From JAJDXW01 sp965243335 (GTDB lineage Bacteria > Pseudomonadota > Gammaproteobacteria > HK1), in contig OZ251545.1 in assembly GCA_965243335.1 (NCBI GenBank), positions 1-64,000 on the forward strand: DNA of 64,000 nucleotides, read 5' to 3'. A program made the position numbers and the translations under genes. Of the stretch, positions 1 to 8,000 are shown in pieces; the stretch's first letter is position 1, and the number at the start of each line of letters is the position of its first letter. Below the pieces are notes generated by a model. It ran no database searches, had not been told where the DNA came from, and saw only the letters and a list, made by a program, of their open reading frames with translations.

Positions 1-288
1 GATGCCCGGTGGACGACCGCCATGCACCTCTTCACGCCGGACGCCCCGGTCTCCATGTACGGCGAGCTGGCCGGGTTCGCGCCCGGCTACGAGGGGCTGA
101 AGCGGACCTACATCCGGTGTTCGCAGGATCGGATCCTCATGCCCTCCACGTGCGACGCGATCGTCGCGGACATGAACCAGGCGTGGCCCTCCTCGCCCAC
201 CCCCCTGGTGGACTTCGAGACCTCGCACGAGGCAATGTTCTCGAAGCCGGAGGCGCTGGCCGACCTGCTGATCGAAGCCGCCGCCTGA
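1..288 (+). CDS. Alpha/beta hydrolase, C-terminal part (gene cut by window edge)
   Basis: The frame is open from base 1, so the 5' end lies outside the window; the ATG at 22 is probably internal. The visible 95 residues match the end of small alpha/beta-hydrolase-fold esterases of the hydroxynitrile lyase / methylesterase type. A strand with the segment YIRCSQDR would carry the catalytic Asp, and ETSHEAMFSKP would supply the catalytic His followed by the final helix. The substrate cannot be told. A decayed glutathione transferase gene starts directly at the stop codon. Family assignment is from remembered sequence patterns, with no search run. Confidence 0.75.
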   Translation, partial: DARWTTAMHLFTPDAPVSMYGELAGFAPGYEGLKRTYIRCSQDRILMPSTCDAIVADMNQAWPSSPTPLVDFETSHEAMFSKPEALADLLIEAAA

Positions 289-560
289 CGTTCCGCCTCC
301 ATGACGACCACCTGTCCGGCAACGGCTGGAACCCCCGCCGGCGGCGCCCGCCCATCCGGCCGGACGTACGAGCGGATCGAAGCCGATGCCCTGACGGGCG
401 GGCGCCGCAGGCGGGAGTTCCTGGCGATGAACCGCAACGGGCGCATCCCGGTGGTTGCGCTCGAAGACGGCGCGTCTCTTGCCGGGTCGAACGCGATCCT
501 CCACTGACTCGCCGAAGGGCCGCGCTTCCGGCCCGGCGGCCGGACCGCGCGCGCCCTCCC
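285..560 (+). pseudogene. Glutathione S-transferase N-terminal domain, decayed
   Basis: Reading from about 285 gives an LHDDHLSGNGW segment typical of the first strand and active-site loop of bacterial glutathione transferases. A frameshift near 355 moves the homology into the frame containing YERIEAD and NRNGRIPVVALEDG (the thioredoxin-fold cis-Pro region). A TGA at 505-507 then replaces the Tyr expected after SNAILH, and LAEGPRF resumes behind it. The expected C-terminal helical domain is not recognisable. With a frameshift, a nonsense codon and no proper start codon, this is not an expressed enzyme. Confidence 0.7.
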
Positions 561-1004
561 GTTGCAGGGCGGTCCGGCGCATCACCGCGGGCGTGCGGTC
601 GAACGAGGGGCGGGAGGTTCGAGCCGGGCGGAAAATCCGAGCCGGCGCGCTCCCACCGCTTGGCCGGTTCACCCGGCTGGGCGGTCCGGGCCTGCGCGTC
701 CGCAGCGCTCGAACGCGCAATCCAGGCGCTGGCGGCAGTACGTGCGTCCCCCGGCGCCGGGCTGCTTGCTTATTGGGCCGACTTTCGGAGAAACTTCGGA
801 CATGGAGCCGCAAGGGGCAGGAGCGAGGGGCCGCCCAACCCACCGTCAGCCCCCTGCGGTTGCGCGGATGGGCCGAGAGGGAGGAGACCGATGGACGCCG
901 GGGGAAGAGCACGAAATCTGGCTGCCACGCAGCCCTGCAAGCCGTGACGGCGCACGATTGATCGGTTCGGTGAACGTCGTTGGCAACAGCTTGAGGGAAC
1001 CGGC
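561..1004. other. Intergenic stretch, nothing supported
   Basis: Several long open frames cross this stretch on both strands, but all are Arg/Pro/Gly-rich translations of G+C-rich DNA with no recognisable domain. It probably contains the eroded remainder of the glutathione transferase gene. A GAGGG ribosome-binding-like site near 992-997 belongs to the next gene. Confidence 0.5.
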
Positions 1005-1265
1005 ATGAGCGCTTTCATTGTAATCCTGCCGGAGGACAGCGGGATCAAGGCAGAGGACATAGAGAGGACATTCCAGCACCGCTACGAGCTCGTGGCGGAA
1101 CGAGCATGGCTTGTATCCGACGATCGCTGCTTCGACATCAGTGACGTACGCGATTTGGTAGAAATCGGAGAAGGGAGGTCGGGGCTGGTCGTCGAAATTT
1201 CGGAATACACCGGTTACGGTGATCGTGCTTTGGGGAAGCGACTGAGCAAGTGGGTGGGCGAATGA
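1005..1265 (+). CDS. Small hypothetical protein (86 aa), first gene of a two-gene module
   Basis: An acidic, mixed alpha/beta protein with normal composition, starting at ATG 1005 behind a GAGGG sequence. The first residues (FIVILPEDS) look like a strand, followed by a helix and a strand region ending FDISDVRDLVEIGEG. It ends GYGDRALGKRLSKW. I recognise no named domain. The stop overlaps the next start by 4 bp (ATGA), so the two are co-translated. The pairing with a coiled-coil membrane protein would suit a small effector/anchor or toxin/antitoxin-like unit, but no direct sign of either function is visible. Confidence 0.7.
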   Translation: MSAFIVILPEDSGIKAEDIERTFQHRYELVAERAWLVSDDRCFDISDVRDLVEIGEGRSGLVVEISEYTGYGDRALGKRLSKWVGE

Positions 1266-1603
1266 ACGAACCAGCCCAATTTGGCCAAGGAGGAAGGAGA
1301 CGGGAGGAGCCGTATAGCGGGGGCGGTAATGGTTCGGACGACCGCTTGCGGCAGGTGGAGTTGGACATCCGAGACTTGAAGGCCCAGCAACGCCACATGG
1401 CGACGAAAGAAGACCTGCTGGGCGCCGAGAACCGGTTCAACCAAAAGATTTCGGACGTCAAGACCACCCTCGCCGAGTTGGTGGAGCGAGTAGGCGCCGT
1501 CAAGGAGCATTATGCCTCCAAGTGGTTCATCTTGAGTGCGATCTTGAGCGCGATGGTCGCCGTTGCCGGATTCGTCATCGCAGTATTGAAGCTGTTGCCA
1601 TGA
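1262..1603 (+). CDS. Coiled-coil protein with C-terminal membrane anchor
   Basis: 113 residues from ATG 1262, which overlaps the preceding stop; an upstream in-frame start at 1250 is less likely. Residues 1-25 are polar and Gly-rich. About 28-85 form a heptad-like helix containing RQVELDIRDLKAQ and TTLAELVERV. The last 22 residues (from WFILSAIL to the end) are a single transmembrane helix. Coiled coil plus C-terminal anchor resembles small XhlA-like membrane proteins, but sequence identity to that family is not claimed. It should sit in the inner membrane with most of the chain on one side. Translational coupling to the upstream gene suggests a joint role. Confidence 0.65.
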   Translation: MNEPAQFGQGGRRREEPYSGGGNGSDDRLRQVELDIRDLKAQQRHMATKEDLLGAENRFNQKISDVKTTLAELVERVGAVKEHYASKWFILSAILSAMVAVAGFVIAVLKLLP

Positions 1604-1737
1604 AGGAAACGGGGCGGTACGGGCGCGGACGCGACCGAGAACACTCTTCCCAGGCGGGACGGACGCCGCGCCGCTGCCAGGATCAATCCGATTCCTGACT
1701 GCGTGCAAAGCTCGGATGAATGGTCTTTTTTCAGCCC

Positions 1738-1765
1738 GTCATCCCGGGAAAGCGGGAATCACGGG
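1738..1765. repeat. Short palindromic repeat of the TCCCG-AAAG-CGGGA type
   Basis: The segment reads TCATCCCGGGAAAGCGGGAA, then TC. It is the same short imperfect palindrome that occurs several times at 9840-10110. Such dispersed hairpins are common in proteobacterial intergenic DNA. This one is a single isolated copy. Confidence 0.6.
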
Positions 1766-1892
1766 CTTTCGCGAGGTCCGTACCCGGTTTTCCATCGACC
1801 CGAGATCGCAACCCGAGCTTCATGCGCAATCAGGTGGGTCCATTCATCGGCGGTGCTCGGTGCATGTACGTCATCGTCCGCCCGGTCAGGCG

Positions 1893-2320
1893 TCAAGCCG
1901 GCGAAGGGCGCTTCAGCACGAGCCGGCCGGCGTCGCGCCAGGCGCGGTGCAGCATCTCCCCGTGGTCGTCCCGGACCTCCAGCCAGCGGCTGTCCACGCC
2001 GGCGGCGATGCTCTCCCGCACCAGGCCCCAAGGCATCGCCTCGCCCCGCGCGTACGACAGGGCGCGGGTGAGGTCGGCGCCGTTGGCAGCGCCGGCCTCC
2101 CACGCGCCGGGAAGCGCGTCGGCCATCAGCGCGCTCGCCGGCACCCGCTTCGGTCTCGCCTGTAGCCGCGCGGCGTCGGTCAGGACGTCCTCCGGGACGG
2201 GCTCCCTCCACAGGGAGGTGGGGCCGCTGGTCAGCCAGAGCAGGCCCTCCTCGACCGCCGCCCGCACCGCCCCCCGCACGATCTCCCCGCGCAGCGCGGA
2301 ACGGCCTCCGTCTCGTCGCG
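1893..2320 (-). pseudogene. Duplicated 3' fragment of the DUF499-type ATPase gene
   Basis: On the minus strand this encodes about 135 residues nearly identical to an internal C-terminal part of the ATPase gene at 3733-7089. The matching DNA is roughly 1909-2315 against 3995-4400, with scattered single-base differences. The fragment lacks the N-terminal ATPase domain and has its own stop at 1893, directly after the KRPSP segment where the full gene continues into a Pro-rich linker. Upstream of about 2320 the reading frame runs into unrelated sequence without a credible start. It is a truncated paralogous or duplicated end of the gene, probably not expressed. Confidence 0.8.
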
Positions 2321-2479
2321 CCGCTCTCGGGCAACGGGGCGGAGCCGCGGGCTGTCGAGCCAAGCAGCCCGGGCGGAAGTCGCCGCTGCATTCGAGCGGC
2401 GGTGCATCCCGCCTGACTGCGTTGCTCGGCGCTTGAACATGCCCGGTATGCGCGCTTCTCACGTCTTGTCAGCCGGTTG

Positions 2480-2504
2480 CCGCGCCGCTCCCGGTGCGGC
2501 GCGG
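2480..2504. terminator. Hairpin downstream of the VOC gene
   Basis: A 9-bp perfect stem (CCGCGCCGC / GCGGCGCGG) with a 7-base loop lies 17 bases past the stop codon of the minus-strand VOC gene. There is no clear U-run, so it may be a weak terminator or an mRNA 3'-end stabiliser. Confidence 0.5.
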
Positions 2505-2520
2505 GGTGAAGCCGCCGGTG

Positions 2521-3435
2521 TCAGGCGCCCGCAAACGCCCGCTCGAGTGCGGCGACGTCGAGCTTCGTCATCGGTAGCATGGCCTCGAAGACGCGCTCCC
2601 GCGCCGCGTCGTCGGCGTCGGTTCCGAGCCAGTCCAGCCACTGTTTCGGCGCCACCTGCCAACTGATGCCGAAACGGTCCTTCAGCCAGCCGCATTGCCC
2701 CGGTTCGCCGCCCCGCGAGAGTTCGCCCCAATGATGGTCCATGTCCGGCTGGCCGTCGCAGAGCACTTGCAGCGACACGGCCTCGTTGAAGCCGAAGGCA
2801 TGGTCGCCCGGGCTGTCCATCGCCGCGAAATGCTGCCCGGCGAGAACGAAGCGGCCGATCCTGACCATCCCCGCTCCGTCTTCGTCCGGCCCGATCCGCT
2901 CCACTTCCCCGATTCGGGAATCGTGGAAGACGCCGCAGAAGCGCTCCATCGCGGCCATGGCGTTGCCGAGCTGCCCGCCGCAAAACATCAGGCACGGCAC
3001 GATGGGCGGCAAGCCGGGATCCGGAGAGACCGTCACCTGCCAGGAGACGCCGAAGCGATCCGCCGTCCAGCCGAAGCAGGGGCTCCAGGGGTAGGCGTCG
3101 AGCGGTATCAGCACCGCGCCGCCGCTCGACAGCTTGGCGAACAGGCGCTCGGCCTCCGCCGCGGAACCGACGTGGGCGAAGAACGAGATGCTGGGATTGA
3201 TGACGAACTGCGGCCCGCCGTTGACCGCCGTGAAGCGCCGGCCGCAGATCTCGAAGTCCACGCTCATCATGCTGCCGCGCGGCTTGCCGGCCGGATTGTC
3301 GGACGAGTGCGGATAACGCGCGCGGGCGATCACGCGGCCTGCTTCGTGCGTCTCGACGTAGAACGCCGCCGCTTCCTCGGCCTTGTCGTCGAACCACAGA
3401 CAGGGCGCGACGGTCGGGTGGTTCAGGGTGTTCAT
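2521..3435 (-). CDS. Double-domain VOC/PhnB-like protein
   Basis: 304 residues. The start ATG 3435 is chosen because AAGGAGAGAG sits just upstream and the protein begins in the typical PhnB manner (PCLWFDDKAEEAAAFY). Two vicinal-oxygen-chelate domains of the 3-demethylubiquinone methyltransferase-like type lie in tandem, about residues 8-140 and 150-285. Each carries a strand motif such as PSISFFAHV or EAVSLQVLCDGQ and ends with a D-R-F-G-[VI]-S-W-Q-V signature (TADRFGVSWQV, KDRFGISWQV). Family members bind a metal and small molecules or act as resistance or lyase enzymes; the substrate is unknown. The longer open frame upstream of the ATG has atypical composition. Confidence 0.85.
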   Translation of the reverse strand: MNTLNHPTVAPCLWFDDKAEEAAAFYVETHEAGRVIARARYPHSSDNPAGKPRGSMMSVDFEICGRRFTAVNGGPQFVINPSISFFAHVGSAAEAERLFAKLSSGGAVLIPLDAYPWSPCFGWTADRFGVSWQVTVSPDPGLPPIVPCLMFCGGQLGNAMAAMERFCGVFHDSRIGEVERIGPDEDGAGMVRIGRFVLAGQHFAAMDSPGDHAFGFNEAVSLQVLCDGQPDMDHHWGELSRGGEPGQCGWLKDRFGISWQVAPKQWLDWLGTDADDAARERVFEAMLPMTKLDVAALERAFAGA

Positions 3436-3496
3436 GGCAACTCTCTCCTTGATACCCGGCAGCGCGTCGAGCGAAGGCGGATGCGCCCGCCCGGGC

Positions 3497-3656
3497 GGCG
3501 TCTCATGACGCCTTGCTTCAGCAGCCGCGTCACGCTCCGGAGCACGACCGCAGCGGCAGCGACGCAAGGCGAACGCGCCCCCCGGCGGCGCCTCACGACG
3601 CCTTGCCCGGCGGCCGCGTCGCGCTCTGGAGCACGACCGCGGCGGCGGCCACGTGC
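3497..3656. repeat. Two copies of a ~69-bp direct repeat, 91 bp apart
   Basis: Copy 1 is about 3497-3565 and copy 2 about 3588-3656. They share GACGCCTTGC, CCGCGTC, GAGCACGACCGC and the surrounding bases with a few substitutions. On the minus strand both copies encode a VAAAAVVL[RQ]S segment, which looks like the end of a hydrophobic helix, so the pair may be a duplicated gene tail. No complete gene is visible between 3436 and 3732. Confidence 0.7.
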
Positions 3657-3732
3657 TGCACGATCAAGATGACCACCGCCGGGACCGTGACGCCCGGAAA
3701 CGCCTCCGTCGAACGCATCCGGGCCGCGAACG

Positions 3733-6700
3733 TCAGGGCGGGCTGGCGGAGTCGCCGGGCTTCAACCGCGCGTCGATGAGCTCCTCGACCCTGACGCGGA
3801 CCTCGTCCGGGGCGTCGGTCAGGACCGCCCGGACCTGGAACTCCAGCCGGTAGCCGGCGCTCGCCTCCAGGAGATCGGGCACGAGGTCGGCGAGGTCCTG
3901 GACCTGGTGGCCTTCGAGGTTCGTGGTGGGCGGGGCCGGCGCCACGGGCGGCGGCGGCGGCTCCGCCGCCTGCCCCGCTCCGGCGCCGGGCGTCGGCGAA
4001 GGGCGTTTCAGCACGAGCCGGCCGGCGTCGCGGTAGGCGCGGTGCAGCATCTCCCCGTGGTCGTCCCGGACCTCCAGCCAGCGGCTGTCCACGCCGGCGG
4101 CGATGCTCTCGCGCACCAGGCCCCAGGGCATCGCCTCGCCCCGCGCGTGCGACAGGGCGCGGGTGAGGTCGGCGCCGTTGGTGGCGCCGGCCTCCCACGC
4201 GCCGGGAAGCGCGTCGTCCATCAGCGCGCTCGCCGGGACCCGCTCCGGCCTCGCCTGCAGCCGCGCGGCGTCGGTCAGGACGTCCTCCGGGACGGGCTCC
4301 CTCCACAGGGAGGTGGGGCCGTTGGTCAGCCAGAGCAGGCCCTCCTCGACCGCCGCCCGCACCGCCCCCCGCACGATCTCCCCGCCGCAGCGCGGAACAG
4401 CCTCGGTCTCCTCGTAGCCCTCGCGCGGGACGGTCACCGTGTGCCCGCCCCGGAAGTAGTCGATCAGCGCGCCCACCGTCACGCTCCCCGCCTCCCAGAG
4501 GCCGGGGAGGGCGCCGTCTCCGGGGGCCAGCAGCCGCCCCGGCAGCTCCGCCAGCGCCGCCCGCCCGGGCGGCGCCACCCGTAGCTGCCCGTCCTCCATG
4601 ACCTCCCGCGGCGGCGCCTCGCGCCACCACGTCCGGCGGCTGCCGTCGGGCCTCGCCAGCTCGGCGACGAACAGCCCCCGCCCGATGCCCTGCGCGATGG
4701 TCTCGACGACGACGTTCGCCTTCAGGAACTTCGGCAGGCGGGGGTTCCGGGCGAAGGCGTTGGCCAGCTCGCTCACGAAGCGCGCCTCGTCGCTCTCCTG
4801 CCACAGGTTGTACGGGCCGTCGGGGAGGAGCGCCTCGGCGTCCACCGCCGTCTCCTTGATGCGCGAACGCTCGTCGCCCTTGATCTGCGCGAACAGCGGC
4901 CCGCCGTCCGCCGGGAGCCGGAACGCCTGCGCCTCCCCCGCCTCGTTCAGGGTCACCACGATGCACCAGGCGGCGCGCACGGTGTCGGGGACGCGCCGCC
5001 GGGCCTCTTCGAGACGCTTTCGCAGCCGCTCGCCCTGAAGCGGATCGACCGTGTGCTCGGCGAGCTGCCGCCGCACGTCCTCCCAGCCAAGCAGGGAGCG
5101 GACCGTGTCGCGCGCCGCCGCGACGCCGTCCCGCGAGGGTACGGCCAGCACCACCACGTTCCGGTGGACGCGGGGCTTGTCCGGCCCCGTGGTCTCGGAG
5201 AGGTACCGGCTCGCCAGGGCGCTCGGGCGGCCGGACTCCGAGGCGGCCTCCGGGCCGAGCACCGCGTAGCGGAACTCGCCGTTGTCGGCGAGGTCCCGCG
5301 GCGATTCCGGCAGGGTATGCACCTGCGCGCCGGCCGCCCGGGCCCCTTCGCTCAAGCGCCGGGCGCGGCGGGCCTCCTCCTTCAGGCGCTGCTCCACCGC
5401 GTCGTCGGTGACCCGCTGGGCGCACGCCTCGTCGTGCATCTGCTTGAGGTTCGGGCGGTTGCCGAGGCGCCAGGACCTGGGGAGCCCTCCCGCTCCCCCG
5501 GCGCCGCCACCGACGCCGACGCCGCTGCCGCCCCCGTCGTCCAGGTCGCCGTCGTCCAGGAACCAGGAGAGCTCGCGCCAGCCGCCCAGCGCCTTGTCGA
5601 GGTCGATGGCGCCGGGGGCGCCGGCCCCGACCATCCTCACGAGCTCCGGGGTGTTCGCCTTATGCCCGATGGGCTGGGAGTGGAGGAACACCGCCACCAC
5701 CGCCTGCTCCGCCTCGCGCTGGCCGAGCCCCGGGACCTCCCGCTGGACGCGGCGCGCGATCTGGAGCTCCTTCTCGAGGAGCGTCCGCCAGTCCGTCCGC
5801 GACCCCTCCGACGATTGCTCCGAGGTCGAGATGCCGGCGAGGTCGGCCACCGCCTCCGATACCCCGTCCACGCCGGGCGCGGCCAGCAGGGCGGACGGGC
5901 CGATCACCGGGCACTCGTCCCAGCCCTCGGCGTCCCGGAGCGCCGTCGCCAGGGTGCGGAGGATCCCCCGCGTCCTCTGGAACCCGGTGAGCTGGGTCCA
6001 GCGGCTGTAGAACACGTCGCCCAAGTCGGGGTGGAACGGATAGCTCTTGCGGAACCGCTCCTCCTCCTCGCGCCGCTTCCGCTTCGTGGCAGGGTCGAGG
6101 CCGGCGAGGGCGCGCACGACCCCGATGACCTGGGCGTCATGCGACCCGGGGTCGCCCGGGTCCCCCGTCTCGAACAGGCGCCGCCGCAGCACCTCCGCGA
6201 CGTCCTCCTTCCCGACCGGCTGGACCCCTTCCTCCTTCTGCCGCCGGACGACGTCGAACAGGTCGGACTGGAGGGATTGGCCCAGCGGGTCCTGCTTGCC
6301 CGGGTCGGAGGCGAGCAGGGAGGCGACGAGGGCCGCCCGGTCCACCTTGGCGACCGCCTGCACCAGATGCTGGAAGAAGTCGACGATCCGCTCCCGCCAG
6401 ACCGATCCCACGCCCGCCTTGCCGCGCGCGTACATCAGCACCTCGTCCACCAGGACCAGGGTGGCGAGCCCCCGCTCCTCCGGGAGGGCCAGCAGCCGGG
6501 CGAGGAGCGGCTCGGCGGGCGGGGTCTCGCGCTCCTCGTCCTCGCCGTCGCCGTGGATCGCGCGGAGCCCGTCCGCCCCCGCGAGCTGGAACGCGAGCAC
6601 GCTCCACGGATGCTTGAGCGAGCGGGTCTCGCCGTCGGGCGCGCGCACCCCGTCGATCCCCCGCTCCACGTCGATCTTGTCGAAGCAGAGCGACACCGTG

Positions 6701-7089
6701 AACGCCTGCGGCAGCGCCCGGCCCACGTGCTGCCGGAACTCCTGCACGGCCTTGACCCCGGACAGCGCGGCCGGGTCTCGGAACAGGTGGTAGAGGGTGA
6801 TGAGGGTATGGGTCTTGCCGCCGCCGTAGGTCAGCTCGAGCTGCCGCACCGCCTTGGCGCTCCTCCCGTCGAGCCGTTCCGCCACGTCCTTGACCAGCTC
6901 GCGCAGGGCCGGGGTGGGAAAGGTCAGGGCGAAGAAGCGCGCGGGGTCCTCGTAGATGGGCCGCCGGCCCTCGCCGAGGGTGACCTCGTGCAGGTCGGCG
7001 GCGAACTCCGCCAGGGTGAGCTCGCCGCTCCGCAGCTCCTCCTTGAGGCGGTACGTCCGATGCCAGGGCTCTGGTTTGGCAGCAGTCAT
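3733..7089 (-). CDS. DUF499-type large ATPase, putative defence-system core
   Basis: 1,118 residues from ATG 7089, preceded by GGAGG at good spacing; a longer open frame to 7167 lacks such support. Residues 88-95 (YGGGKTHT) are the Walker A loop in the form characteristic of the DUF499/COG1483 family, and 211-216 (LVLVDE) are the Walker B strand. A Gly-rich linker lies near residue 520, and a Pro-rich linker near residue 1045 precedes a short C-terminal domain. Families of this type accompany DUF1156 methylases and helicases in predicted anti-phage systems, where they are thought to act as ATP-driven assembly or sensing components. The partner methylase (10199-13582) and helicase (20126-23872) are on the same strand upstream, separated by inserted modules. 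Part of this gene is duplicated at 1893-2320. Confidence 0.85.
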   Translation of the reverse strand: MTAAKPEPWHRTYRLKEELRSGELTLAEFAADLHEVTLGEGRRPIYEDPARFFALTFPTPALRELVKDVAERLDGRSAKAVRQLELTYGGGKTHTLITLYHLFRDPAALSGVKAVQEFRQHVGRALPQAFTVSLCFDKIDVERGIDGVRAPDGETRSLKHPWSVLAFQLAGADGLRAIHGDGEDEERETPPAEPLLARLLALPEERGLATLVLVDEVLMYARGKAGVGSVWRERIVDFFQHLVQAVAKVDRAALVASLLASDPGKQDPLGQSLQSDLFDVVRRQKEEGVQPVGKEDVAEVLRRRLFETGDPGDPGSHDAQVIGVVRALAGLDPATKRKRREEEERFRKSYPFHPDLGDVFYSRWTQLTGFQRTRGILRTLATALRDAEGWDECPVIGPSALLAAPGVDGVSEAVADLAGISTSEQSSEGSRTDWRTLLEKELQIARRVQREVPGLGQREAEQAVVAVFLHSQPIGHKANTPELVRMVGAGAPGAIDLDKALGGWRELSWFLDDGDLDDGGGSGVGVGGGAGGAGGLPRSWRLGNRPNLKQMHDEACAQRVTDDAVEQRLKEEARRARRLSEGARAAGAQVHTLPESPRDLADNGEFRYAVLGPEAASESGRPSALASRYLSETTGPDKPRVHRNVVVLAVPSRDGVAAARDTVRSLLGWEDVRRQLAEHTVDPLQGERLRKRLEEARRRVPDTVRAAWCIVVTLNEAGEAQAFRLPADGGPLFAQIKGDERSRIKETAVDAEALLPDGPYNLWQESDEARFVSELANAFARNPRLPKFLKANVVVETIAQGIGRGLFVAELARPDGSRRTWWREAPPREVMEDGQLRVAPPGRAALAELPGRLLAPGDGALPGLWEAGSVTVGALIDYFRGGHTVTVPREGYEETEAVPRCGGEIVRGAVRAAVEEGLLWLTNGPTSLWREPVPEDVLTDAARLQARPERVPASALMDDALPGAWEAGATNGADLTRALSHARGEAMPWGLVRESIAAGVDSRWLEVRDDHGEMLHRAYRDAGRLVLKRPSPTPGAGAGQAAEPPPPPVAPAPPTTNLEGHQVQDLADLVPDLLEASAGYRLEFQVRAVLTDAPDEVRVRVEELIDARLKPGDSASPP

Positions 7090-7151
7090 GTCCGGACCTC
7101 CATCGCGCGCTCGGTCGAGAGATGCATCGCCGTGCTCAGCGTTCCCATCCT

Positions 7152-7613
7152 TCACCACCCTCGCCAATGGTTGAAGTTGATCGCTGCTTCTTCCCCACTC
7201 GCCAATGCCGCGACGTAGAGATCGAGATCCACGGTCAGCAACGGGGCGCCGGCCGATACGACCTCCAGGAGCGCCGCATCGGTCAGGCCCAGACGCGGGA
7301 ACGCGACATGTCGTGCAGCATCCGCACTGGCGACGACGGTCTCCGGGCTCCGTTCAACGAGAGCACGAAGCGTCAGGAGGAGCTGCGAGCGCTCGGGCTC
7401 CCCATGCTGCCCGAGCAGATTGGACGCCTCCGTCAAGGTATTGGGCGTCACCCGCAGCTCGCCGACCCGGGAGACCGCCCGGATCAGGCGGTCGTAGTCC
7501 TCGACGGCGAACAACGTCCTCGTTCTACGGTGCTTGGCAATCAGATCGCGGCCTGCTTGGCCGACGACGAGCAGGACGATGAGGTTCGCGTCGATGAAGA
7601 GAGCGCTCGGCAC
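7152..7613 (-). CDS. PIN-domain protein (probable toxin RNase)
   Basis: 153 residues from GTG 7613. The PIN fold is marked by its acidic residues in order: FIDANLIVLL near residue 8, TLTEASNLL near 60, RLGLTDAALLEV near 110, and LLTVDLDLY near 127. PIN proteins are Mg-dependent ribonucleases, commonly the toxin half of toxin-antitoxin pairs. The upstream gene ends 3 bases before this start, so the two are coupled. The ATPase gene starts 62 bases downstream, which places this pair inside the defence island. Target RNA is not predictable. Confidence 0.85.
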   Translation of the reverse strand: MPSALFIDANLIVLLVVGQAGRDLIAKHRRTRTLFAVEDYDRLIRAVSRVGELRVTPNTLTEASNLLGQHGEPERSQLLLTLRALVERSPETVVASADAARHVAFPRLGLTDAALLEVVSAGAPLLTVDLDLYVAALASGEEAAINFNHWRGW

Positions 7614-7616
7614 GAG

Positions 7617-7895
7617 CTATCGGCTTCCCGTGACGTCGCGATGCTTGACGGACTCGACCCGACCGCTCTCGTCCTGGATGCGGACGGTCTTGTAGGTGCG
7701 CGACAAATTTTCGCCAAGGGGGTGCAGGAAGCTCCCGGGGCGGTCCCAGGAACGCGAGAACCCAATGGTGATCGCCCAGATCTTGTCCAGCTCGTGGAAC
7801 TCGACCTCTTCGAGCCCGACGTTCTGGATGGGTTCGTCGGCGAACAGTTGGGCAATCTGCTCTTTTGCCGTCTGCACGGCCTGCTTCACGTCCAT
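7617..7895 (-). CDS. Small protein upstream of the PIN toxin, possible antitoxin
   Basis: 92 residues from ATG 7895, with AGGAG upstream. A helical N-terminus (about residues 1-25) is followed by a beta-rich part containing IWAITIGFSRSWD and RTYKTVRIQDESGRVESVKHR. I recognise no DNA-binding motif such as ribbon-helix-helix or AbrB. The position, 3 bases ahead of the PIN gene and co-directional, is that of an antitoxin, and a strand-rich C-terminus could pair with the toxin. The function is inferred from position only. Confidence 0.7.
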   Translation of the reverse strand: MDVKQAVQTAKEQIAQLFADEPIQNVGLEEVEFHELDKIWAITIGFSRSWDRPGSFLHPLGENLSRTYKTVRIQDESGRVESVKHRDVTGSR

Positions 7896-8000
7896 TGGGG
7901 TTTCTCCTGTTCCTCGGCAGGCTTGTGTCTCGCCCGCACTTTCATTTCCGGGGGCTTCGCCCCCGGACCTTCGGTCCGCTGCGGGCGGGACGGGCGCGCC
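7896..8000. repeat. Degenerate copy of the palindromic element family
   Basis: Contains TGTCTCGCCCGCAC, an inner hairpin GGGGGCTTCGCCCCC, and then GTGCGGGCGGGACGGGCG-like sequence, ending in a CCTCACATGCC-like end. These parts match the outer and inner arms of the long palindromes at 24342, 56502 and 59709. The element reaches the stop codon of the minus-strand ATPase/nuclease gene at 8001. Confidence 0.6.

Noticed and set aside
562..1008. Plus-strand frames between the GST remnant and the 86-residue gene
   Set aside because: Arg/Gly/Pro-rich translations without motifs, probably eroded coding sequence.
5053..7218. Long plus-strand open frame opposite the DUF499 ATPase
   Set aside because: Composition is that of an antisense shadow (Arg, Pro, Leu, Gly) and no motif is present, whereas the minus strand shows Walker motifs.
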